In this document: positions 39,236-47,279 of the stretch, piece by piece | Position numbering within the stretch: position 1 is the stretch's first letter | How the letters are laid out: each line of letters starts with the position of its first letter | NCBI RefSeq assembly: GCF_000186865.1 | Contig: NW_008705562.1 | Coordinates: 376,706 to 425,269 of the forward strand | From: Aureococcus anophagefferens | Lineage: Eukaryota > Sar > Pelagophyceae > Pelagomonadales > Pelagomonadaceae | Direction of reading: 5' to 3' | DNA: 48,564 nt | Program-made: the position numbers and the translations under genes | The notes under the pieces: generated by a model | What the model was told of the DNA's origin: nothing | The model's input: only the letters and a program-made list of their open reading frames with translations | Databases searched by the model: none

Positions 39236-40291
39236 CTATACTCGCGCGTCGAGGTCCGCGAGGGACTCTATAGCATTCTCGTCGCCCTTGGCAGCGGCGC
39301 GCTCGAACCAGTATCTGGCTTTGCCGAGGTCGACTTCCGTGCCGTTTCCGTCCTCGTAACAACAGCCAAGGTTGTTCTCTCCCAAAGCATAGCCTTGATC
39401 CGCCGCGAGCGCGAAGTACCGGAACGCCTCTTCAAATCTCTGCTCAGAATCAAGTAAACAACCTAAATTGAATTGCGCGGCCGCGTCGCCGCGGTCTGCG
39501 GCCATGCGAACGAGCCGCTCCGCCTTCTTCTTGTCCAGCTTGACGCCACTTCCATGGTAATACAATCCAGCAAGGCATCTCATCGCCTCCACGTCCCCGA
39601 GCTCCACGGCGCGCTTCCAAATCTTCGCTGCTTTCTTATCGGATTTCACGAGGCCCATCCGACCGTCGTAGTACGCGTCTCCCAAAAACGTAATTGCTTC
39701 CGGCACCTCGTTCTCCACATGGCGGCGCAGACGCGCGAGTTCTTCCGCTTGATTCTTCGCGCTAGGTAGGCGACAGAGAGGACATGCGTCGTCGCCGATC
39801 TTGTCCTCGCAGGATCGGCAGACCATCCGGCAGCAACAGACGCGAAGCACGCCCGGATCATTCACGTTCCACTCCTCGAGGCAGATCGGGCACCGCGACC
39901 CAAACCGCGCCGACGCCGGCTCGGGCTCAGGGTTCGCCTCGCGCCGCACGCGGGCCGCCTCGTGCTCCGCCGCGATGCGCGCACGGACCTCGTCGGCGTG
40001 CGACCGCGGCGCGGGTCCGTAGAACACGTCCCTCGGCGGCGACGGGGGCGTCGGCGCTTCCGCCCGCGCCGCCTCCGCGGCCTGGATCTTCTTGCAGACC
40101 TTCCGGTGGCCCCGGTCGCGCCAGTCGATGCGTTGGCAGTCCGTCGAACAGTAGGCCGTCGTGCCGCACCCTCCGCACGCCTTGGCTTTGTCGGCGCCGC
40201 AGATCGTGCAGGTCTTGAGAGTGTCGAGTTTTTTGCCCCTCGCTCGGGCCATGCGAGTCTCATACTCCAACTTCTTCTCCTGCCACGACAT
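39236..40291 (-). CDS. MYND - RING-like - Sel1-repeat protein, array copy 5
   Basis: 351 residues from the ATG at 40291 (MSWQEKKLEYETRMARARG). MYND finger CTICGADKAKACGGCG with YCSTDCQRIDWRDRGHRKVC; linker one Pro shorter (PTPPSPPRDVFYGP); RING-like finger CPICLEEWNVND ... CCCRMVCRSC ... CPLCRLP; Sel1-type repeats (AAKIWKRAVELGDVEAMRCLAGLYYHGSG) ending LADLDARV. First gene of the array in transcription order. Confidence 0.88.
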   Translation of the reverse strand: MSWQEKKLEYETRMARARGKKLDTLKTCTICGADKAKACGGCGTTAYCSTDCQRIDWRDRGHRKVCKKIQAAEAARAEAPTPPSPPRDVFYGPAPRSHADEVRARIAAEHEAARVRREANPEPEPASARFGSRCPICLEEWNVNDPGVLRVCCCRMVCRSCEDKIGDDACPLCRLPSAKNQAEELARLRRHVENEVPEAITFLGDAYYDGRMGLVKSDKKAAKIWKRAVELGDVEAMRCLAGLYYHGSGVKLDKKKAERLVRMAADRGDAAAQFNLGCLLDSEQRFEEAFRYFALAADQGYALGENNLGCCYEDGNGTEVDLGKARYWFERAAAKGDENAIESLADLDARV

Positions 40292-40332
40292 GACTCGGCG
40301 CGCGTCCTCCTACGGGGTCCGCTCGATCGCTG

Positions 40333-40348
40333 GCAAAATCGCTCAAAA
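40333..40348 (-). promoter_or_regulatory. Conserved upstream motif, copy 5
   Basis: TTTTGAGCGATTTTGC on the minus strand, 42 bp before the start codon. Confidence 0.6.
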
Positions 40349-40502
40349 ATTTATTTACCCCACGGACGCCTCACCACAAAGACTTCTCTCGACTCGATCA
40401 ATTAGAACTTGCCGAGCGTCGTGAGCCGCGGTCGCGAGGCCTCGTTGTGGCACTCAGAATCACCAGTTGACCTCGGCGACGACCGCGCGTTTCCACAGTG
40501 TC

Positions 40503-43500
40503 TTACGAAGCCCGCCGCGCGCCGTTGCCGCCGCCGTTCGCCACGACGACGACGGCGTCGTAGGCCTGCTCCGCCGCCTTCGACGGCGCGATGTGGAGGT
40601 GCTTGTGCGAGTGGCGGTGGTTCGCCGCGTGGTGGTCGTGGAGCTTGTCGGAGCCGGAGTGGATCGACGGCGCGTCCGCGGTCTTCTGCTGCGTCATCGC
40701 GGCGGCCGCGGCGACCTCGGACGCGCCGTAGGCGGCCTGGAGCACCAACAGCAGCTTGGAGATGTCGTCGAGGGCGGGCTCGAAGCGCTGGAAGATGGAG
40801 AGCTCGTCGAGCGCGAGGAGCGCCTGGTCCTGCGCGTCCGACGTCGACAGCTCCGCCTCCGGGTCGACGCCCTGCTGCTCCATGACGTTGTAGCCTACCA
40901 AGCGATTTTTCATCGTTTTCCCGGTCAAAGTCTCTCGAAAATCGTCACGGCCGCAGGACGCTGGTTGTAGCAGAGCGCGTCCAAGTCCTCGTCGCGGCCC
41001 GTCGCCACGGCGAGCGCCGCTTTTAACAACCCCTGGTCGAGGACGACGGGCTTCGCGTCGTCGAGGTCGCAGAAGAGCACGCGCGCGCTCCGCGCGTCGC
41101 ACGGCGCCGCCAGCGGCGACGATCCGCCGTCGAGGAGCGCGCCGAGGGCCGCGTCGAGGGCCTCCACGGGCGCGTGGAGCGGCCGCGGCGGCGTCGGCCG
41201 CCCCGCGAGCTCCGCCAGAAGCCGCGGCAGGATCTCCGGCGTCAGGCCCATGGACTGCTCCTTGACCTACCAAGTACGTCGGTAACAATTTTGCATCGGT
41301 TTCCCGGTCACAATCTCTCAAAAATCGTCACGGCCGCAGGACGCTGTCCTTGACCGCGCCGTAGGAGTCGACGATGATCGCCAGGAGCGCGTTGAGCAAA
41401 ATCAGCGACATGATGCCCACGAAGGAGTAGAAGAAGACGATGATCGTCACGTCCGTGCCCGCGTTCTTCGCGTCGGAGATGCTCCCGAAGTCGCCGAATA
41501 GAATGTCCACGAGCGCCATGATCGACAGCGCCAGCGACGAGAACGCCGCGTTCTGCGTCCCGAACAGCAACGTCGCTAGTGTCGCGAACAACAGCAGCAC
41601 GAACATGAACAGGAAGCAGAAGATGAAGAGGTCGCGGCCCGCGAGGAAGATCGTGCTCGTCGTGAGCCCGAGCTTCGGGTGGAAGTGGAGCGTCTTCAGG
41701 AGCTGGAGCACGCACACAAAAATACAAAGCGCGACCGTGTTCGCGTAGGCGTTGGCGCTGTGCGTCACGGCGATGAGCGACGCGTCCATGTCCAGGAAGT
41801 CGCCTAAACCGTCGCCCGCCTGTAAAATTCGCCCGACGGCGAAGAAGTCCGCGTAGACGTCCGCGTGTCTCATCAACGTCACCCTCCCGCAGTTGTGGAC
41901 GTGGCGCACCCAGTTCGCGACGAGGCCGAGCTGGCTCCCGTAGCTCACGAGGTCCACGACGTTCGTCCAGTCGCTCAGGTAGCCTAAAAGCCGGCCCGTG
42001 GCCCGGTACTCGTCGCGGAGCTCGCCGAGCTCCGCGACGATGAAGTAGACGAGCCCGAGCGCCCACAAACACTCCACGACGAGCCGCGCGTAGTCGCTCA
42101 AATCGTCGTAGACGGCGATGTCCAGCACCTCGATGGTCCAGCGCACGCGGAAGCCGCCCTCGACCTGGCGGTCCGCCTTGGCGTCGATGACGGCCACGAG
42201 GCCCGTCTCCTCGTTGAAGAGCGGCAGCCGCAGGTTCAGGAGCGCGGTCTGCTTGTCGACGTAGCCGCCGTATTTCAGCGTGTGGATGATGTCCGCGTAG
42301 CGGGACGCGTTGACGCGCGCGTCGATGACGACGGGGAAATGGATCGCGTCGGAGTCGCGCCCGCCGCCCGACTCGTAGAACGCGTAGGGCAGCCCCGTGG
42401 GCCGCAGCTCGTCGTCGTCGTACCACGTCTCGTAGGCATTCGTCGACCGGAAGAGGGGCGACGTCGACACGAAGGTCGGGTCGACGCCGAAGGGCTCGCG
42501 GTCGAAGCGCTCGCGCCGCGCCTTCTGATAGCGCCAGGGGTGTTCGCCGTCGGGCTTGCGGCCCACGAGGCACGTCGCGTCCTGTTTTTCTTCAAATAAA
42601 TCCTCGCCCTCGACGCAGGCCTCGGTCTCGTAGCGCACCGTCGTCATGAACGCGCCGACGAGGACGACGTTCGGCTCGACGTAGGTCCGCCGCCGGTCCG
42701 GCACCGCGGACGTGTCGAAGAGGGCGCCGTGGGCGCCGGGGAAGCCCGTCGTGTTCACGGTAAAGGGAAAACCGCCTACCAAGCATGACGGTAACGATTT
42801 TTCATCGTTAACCCAGCCGAAATCTCTCGAAATCGTCACCGCCACAGGACGCTGGAAGCCGCCGTAGTCGCCGGACAGGTGCGCGAGGTAGGGGCAGTCG
42901 CCGCAGAAGAGCGACGGCACGTCCGCGTGCGCGACCTCGGCGACGCCGTCGCGTATTTTTCGCACCTCCCGGTAGGCTTTGTAGGCGTCGTGGGGCATCT
43001 TCAGGTGCCAGCCGCGCGTCGTCGCGTAGACGCCGTCTTCTGGCGAATCGTCGGGGCTCTCGTCCCGGACCGCGTAGGGCCACGCGGGCTTGCAGTCCTC
43101 GACGGGGTCGAAGCGGTCCCCGTCCCCGTAGTAGTCATCGTAGAAGTAGTAGTCGTCGCCGCCGGGGGACCAGTCGTCGTCGCCGCCGGCGAGGCGCCGC
43201 CGGTCCTCGTCGTAGAGGATGAAGTCCATGGAGCAGGCCGCGCCGGCGTCGTCGACGGAGCCGACGCTCACGGGCGACAGGCACTTGGACGTGTCGGTCT
43301 GGATGCCGAGGTCGTCGAGGGGGCAGGGGTCGTCGGTGCCGGACGCGCACGTGTTGACGCAGCAGTCCTCGCCGTCGTAGCCGCAGTACGCGTTGTTGTT
43401 CTCGTCGTCGCAGGTGCCGTCGCCGAGCGTCGACCAGTAGCACTCCTCGGGCGCGCCGTCGAACGTCGCGCCGAGCGACGCGGCCCGGAGGTCCAGCGCG

Positions 43501-45488
43501 AAGAGGTTGTCCAGCGACGTCGGCGCCCTCGACGGCGCGCGCGACGGCGCCGTCGCGTTCGCCAGGCGGCGCCGCCGGTCGTCGCAGTCCAGGTCGTCGC
43601 TGGCCATGAACGGCGCGTCGCAGTCCTCCGCGCACGCGAGCGGGCTCGAGCTCGTCGCGTCCCAGGTGCACAAGCTGCACGCGCCGCCGGAGACGCGCGT
43701 CGCGCCCGCGCCGTCGGCGATGCTCCAGGACACCTGGGAGTTGTCGCAGTCGGGCGGCACGTAGATGATGTAGGAGAGCGACGCGTCGATCTGGATCTCG
43801 TACGTCACGGACTGCTCCTCGAGCCAGCCGCCGCCCGGGACGTCGTAGTACGTTCCGTCGGCCTCCATGAGAAAGTAGGCCCCCTCCCAGCCGTCGTAGG
43901 GCCAGTTCAAATCCTCGAACGTGAGGGTGAAGGTCTCGTAGGCGCTGTCGAAGACGTTCCACGCGTCGTCGTCGAGCGTCGCGTTCGCGGCTTCGCGGAA
44001 GTCCGCGAAGGTCGTCGCGTTGAAGTCGAGTTTCCACCAGTCGCCGAGATACTGGAGCGCGAGGTCGTCGACGAAGGTTTCGGCCTCGTCGGACCACGCC
44101 GCGAACGACGCCGCGTCGTCGTCGCCGAAGCAGACGTGCTCGGACTCGTAGAACGAGCAGGCGCAGGCCTCCGCGTCCGCGCAGGCCGCCCAGGCCTCGC
44201 AGTCGTCGAAGTCGCCCGAGTCCGGCGCGGTCTCGAAGCAGACGCGGCCCGCGACGGCGGGGAACGCGACGGGCCCGTCGCCGAGCGTCGCGCTCGCGGG
44301 CCACGCGAAGTTGTCGTAGGCGACGCGCACCTCCCAGGCGCCGTCGAAGAGCTCGAGGTCGTAGGACTCGCCGAAGTAGGTCGGCTGGTCGACGTCGAGC
44401 TCGTAGGAGCGGTAGGACCGGCCCTTGATGACGACGTCGCCGTCGAAGACGCAGACCTGGTCCTCGTCGAGGCCGAACTGGGGCCGGTCCGTCGTGCAGA
44501 CGTTCCAGCCCGCGACGGGCACGAGGTCCGACGCGCCCCAGCGCGACGCGTCCGCGCCGCGCCAGCCGTACGCGCGCGCGGCCTCCATGTGCTTGTACGC
44601 GAAGTAGAGCTTCGTGGGATCCGAAAACTCGACGCGCGCGTTCCGCGTCGGCGCGACGCCGCAGTCCGCGCGGCAGGACGCGCCGAAGCTCCGGGCCTCC
44701 GTCGACGCCTGGAAGATGGGCTGCTCCTCGGGGCTCTGGCACGTGCCGTCGCCGCACGCCTCGCCCGTGAAGATGGGGTCCAGGATGTAGGTCTCCATCC
44801 ACTGGAGCGCCATGTGGGGGTCGCTGACCCGCGTGGAGATGTCGACGAAGGAGCCGGCGACGGAGCCCGTCAGCCCGAACATGGCGCCCATGAGCGCCTG
44901 GTAGAGGTTGCTCCGCTCGACGCCGAAGCCGCTCTGCGCCGAGACGAGGCAGAGCATGACGATGGTCGACACGATGAACTGGGCGAGCTTGAAGTAGCCG
45001 CTCTTCATGCGCGCGTCGCCGCCGACGCGCTCCCGGACCTTGAGCGCGAGGGACCGCGCCTTCTCCGTCGCCTGCGCGACGTCCGCCGCGACCGCGAGCG
45101 TCGCCTCGTCGACGCCGCCGCGCGCCTCGCCGGCCAGCGCGTCGAGCACTCCCAGGCGCACGTCCTCCTCGACGTCGTACAACGTCAGCGCGAGCGCGAG
45201 CTTCTCCGGCGGCACCGTCGCGGCGCCGTCCCGGAGCGTGTCGAACGTCTCGCCGATGCGGTCGAGGTGCCGACGCCGCGCGCCGAACGCGCCGTCGAAG
45301 AGCGGCGAGAAGCGGTTCATGCGCCGGAGCAGCGCGTCGCAGGCGCGGAACTTGCCCACGAGCAGCGGGTGGATGGCCCGCTTCGCCGGCGCGACGCGGC
45401 CCTGAACCGACGGCCGCCGCGGCGACAGGGTCGAGCGGCGCCGGTGGTTGGCCGCGTTCGGGTCGAAGGACGCGATGGCGTTCATCTT
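40503..45488 (-). CDS. Polycystin (PKD2/TRPP)-family cation channel with LNR domain
   Basis: Four exons: 45488-42863, 42775-41355, 41266-40972 and 40894-40503, about 1577 residues. After a basic N-terminus and a first membrane helix (FIVSTIVMLCLVSAQSGFG) comes a very large ectodomain with a GEACGDGTCQ motif and a Notch/LNR-type cysteine cluster (CYWSTLGDGTCDDENNNAYC, GYDGEDCC). The polycystin region follows: EDLFEEKQDATCLVG..., then helices S2-S6 (LVYFIVAELGELRDEYRATG, CIFVCVLQLLKTLHF, FLFMFVLLLFATLATLLFG), a pore segment ALVDILFGDFG and MSLILLNALLAIIVDSYG. The C-terminus is His-rich (HDHHAANHRHSHKHLH). Likely a Ca2+-permeable mechanosensory or ciliary channel. The frame is open to 45632 (GTG), so a further upstream start or exon is possible. 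Confidence 0.85.
40895..40971 (-). mobile_element. Introner element forming a GC-AG intron (77 bp, family 2)
   Basis: Perfect duplication gctacaac on the minus strand at both edges. The element is 69 bp, cagcgtcctgcgg ... cgcttggtag, with the gactttgaccgggaaaacg core. Donor GC comes from the duplication. Splicing joins LDALC to YNVMEQQG. Confidence 0.9.
41267..41354 (-). mobile_element. Introner element forming a GT-AG intron (88 bp, family 2)
   Basis: Perfect duplication gtcaagga. Element cagcgtcctgcgg ... gtacttggtag, 80 bp. Reading through would stop the channel just after S6 (VKDSVLRP); splicing continues it as SYGA-VKEQSMGLTPE into the C-terminal tail. Confidence 0.9.
42776..42862 (-). 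mobile_element. Introner element forming a GC-AG intron (87 bp, family 2)
   Basis: Duplication gcggcttc / gcggtttt (6 of 8). Element cagcgtcctgtgg ... atgcttggtag. Its length is a multiple of three and it has no in-frame stop, so it can be mistaken for coding sequence (it would add QRPVAVTISRDFG...). Splicing gives LSGDYG-GFPFTVNTTG. Confidence 0.85.
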
Positions 45489-45641
45489 CTGGCTGCTGCC
45501 GCGCCGGACGCTGCCCTGGCTACTGCCGCGCCGGAGGCTGCCCGCCCGTGGGGGAGGCGTTGCCCATCTGGAAGTCTCGGCCGCTGGCCTGAAAAAACCG
45601 ACGTTGCGGCATTGTTGCGGCACGAACGCCACGTTTACCCC

Positions 45642-46214
45642 CTAGCCGTGGTCCTTGGCCTCCTTGGACGACTTGTGGTGGTGGTGGTGGTGGTGGTGCC
45701 GCGCCGGCTGCGGCGCGTCGCCGAGCAGGATCGCCACCTGCTTGCCGTACTTCTTCTCCAGGTTCCCGGGCAGGATCCAGCGGTTCTTCTTCGCCCGCTC
45801 CTGGCAGAAGGCCAGCGACTGCTGGTGGAGCAGCGCCTCCCGCCGCAACCCGCCGAGCTGCACGTCGAGGTTCGTCACGAAGACCCAGAAGTCCGCGAGC
45901 GCGGCCGCGTGGTCGAAATTCGCCGGCGCGCCCGGCTGCGCCGGCGCGTGGTGCGAGATGCAGCAGAGGTGCGTGAAGTCCGCGAGCTCCTGCTTCGTCC
46001 AGAGCCGCGTCTCGCCGTCGACGAACCAGCGCCGCACCTTGTCGACGTGGAGGTGGCGCGCCATGTCCGGGTTCCAGACCATGCCGATGGCGGGCACGCC
46101 GTGGATGGGCTCGATCTTGATCTGCGAGTCGCCGGGCTTCACGTACTTGACGCCCTTCTTGCTGTCCTGCTTCTCCAGCTTGGGCTTCGCGTCGCTCTTG
46201 TGCTCGTCGGCCAT
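45642..46214 (-). CDS. Small unrecognised protein with His run
   Basis: 190 residues, ATG at 46214, no intron. Lys-rich start (MADEHKSDAKPKLEKQDSKK), then a globular middle with GVPAIGMVWNPDMARHLHVD, RRWFVDGETRLWTKQELADF and THLCCISHHAP, a helical part ending in KKNRWILPGNLEKKYGKQV, and a C-terminal run of eight histidines before KSSKEAKDHG. I do not recognise the family. It lies just upstream of the channel gene on the same strand (the channel's frame opens 10 bp after its stop) and is divergent from the histidine phosphatase. Confidence 0.7.
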   Translation of the reverse strand: MADEHKSDAKPKLEKQDSKKGVKYVKPGDSQIKIEPIHGVPAIGMVWNPDMARHLHVDKVRRWFVDGETRLWTKQELADFTHLCCISHHAPAQPGAPANFDHAAALADFWVFVTNLDVQLGGLRREALLHQQSLAFCQERAKKNRWILPGNLEKKYGKQVAILLGDAPQPARHHHHHHHHKSSKEAKDHG

Positions 46215-46433
46215 CGTCGTCGTTGGGGCCGCGGGCAGCGCCGCCGCCGGTTGATGGGGTTCAATATAGGCTCAATGAGCTAATGATGCACCGTCGATTC
46301 GACGTCGAGCTGCGCCGACAAGCCCGTCGTCACCGCGCTGACCGCGTCGCTGCACCAGTCCCCTGCGCATTAACCCGCCGCGTCGCTGCGCCAGTCCGCT
46401 GCGCATTAACCCGCCGCGTCGCTGCCGCCAATC
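46215..46433. promoter_or_regulatory. Divergent promoter region with 36-bp repeats
   Basis: The 219 bp between two divergent start codons must hold both promoters. Its right part is made of 36-bp repeats. No TATA-like box stands out. Confidence 0.5.
46342..46430 (+). repeat. 36-bp tandem repeat abutting a start codon
   Basis: Units beginning ccgcgtcgctgc start at 46342, 46378 and 46414; the first two end gcgcattaacccg. The third is cut off at the ATG at 46434. Confidence 0.9.
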
Positions 46434-47195
46434 ATGCTGGTCGCGGCGCGTCCGCGCGCGCTGGTCTCCGCCGCCTTCATCCTCGCGCGCTGCGCGGCCC
46501 GGGCGGCGACGACCGTCGCGCTGCGGCCCGGCGAGGCCGCGTCGGAGGACGAGAAGACGATCCTCTTCGTGCGCCACGCCGAGGGCTGGCACAACAAGCA
46601 CGCGCGCGAGCTGCCGAACTGGCACGCCGACGCGCTCGGCCTCACGGAGGCGTACCGCGACGCGCGACTCACGCCGGTCGGCGAGGGCCAGGCGCGGGCG
46701 CTCAACGCGGAGCTCGCCGCGAACGCGACCTTCGCGCCGCCGGACGTCGTCGTCGTGTCGACGCTGACGCGGACGATCCAGACCGCGGCGCTCGCCTTCG
46801 AGGGCTTCGACGTCCCCTTTGTGTCCACGGAGCTCTGCCGCGAGCGCATCGCGGACCACGAGTGCGACCACCGGCGGACGCGGGCGGCGCTCGAGGCCGA
46901 CTTCGGGTCCTTCGTCGACTTCTCCGACGTCGACGACGACGACGACGCGCTCTGGACGAGCCGCAAGGAGGTCGAGCCCGACGAGATGGCCGCGACGCTG
47001 TGCTCGGAGCGCGCGGCCGACTTCCTCGCCTGGCTCGCGGACCGGCCCGAGCCGCGCGTCGCCGTCGTGTCCCACTGGGTCTTCCTGAAGCACCTCTTCG
47101 CGCTCTACCCGGCGTTCCCGGAGCTCGCGGAGAACTTCCGGAACGCCGAGCTCCGCGTCGCCGCCATCTCCGCGAGGCGTAACGACGAGCTCTGA
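46434..47195 (+). CDS. Histidine phosphatase (phosphoglycerate-mutase-like), secreted or organellar
   Basis: 253 residues. An N-terminal hydrophobic targeting segment (ALVSAAFILARCAARAA) precedes the catalytic RHG-type motif FVRHAEGWHN, where RHA replaces RHG. Further signatures are LTPVGEGQARAL, VVVSTLTRTIQTA (the conserved Arg pocket), ELCRERIADHECDHRR with the likely acid Glu, and VVSHWVFLKHL with the second catalytic His. This matches plant and algal phosphoglycerate-mutase-like proteins that have phosphatase rather than mutase activity. The substrate is unknown. An Asp run (DVDDDDDALW) sits in a loop. Confidence 0.88.
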   Translation: MLVAARPRALVSAAFILARCAARAATTVALRPGEAASEDEKTILFVRHAEGWHNKHARELPNWHADALGLTEAYRDARLTPVGEGQARALNAELAANATFAPPDVVVVSTLTRTIQTAALAFEGFDVPFVSTELCRERIADHECDHRRTRAALEADFGSFVDFSDVDDDDDALWTSRKEVEPDEMAATLCSERAADFLAWLADRPEPRVAVVSHWVFLKHLFALYPAFPELAENFRNAELRVAAISARRNDEL

Positions 47196-47279
47196 GAACA
47201 CGGTTTACCGGGGCGCACACGGGGGGGGGGCAGGAGGCAGCGGAAGCACAACGGGAGCACAGTGCGGGGGACGAGGCCC

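Noticed and set aside
42879..46283. 3.4-kb open frame on the plus strand
   Set aside because: Mirror of the channel gene on the minus strand; Arg/Val/Leu-rich composition typical of antisense in GC-rich DNA, while the minus frame has clear channel and LNR motifs.
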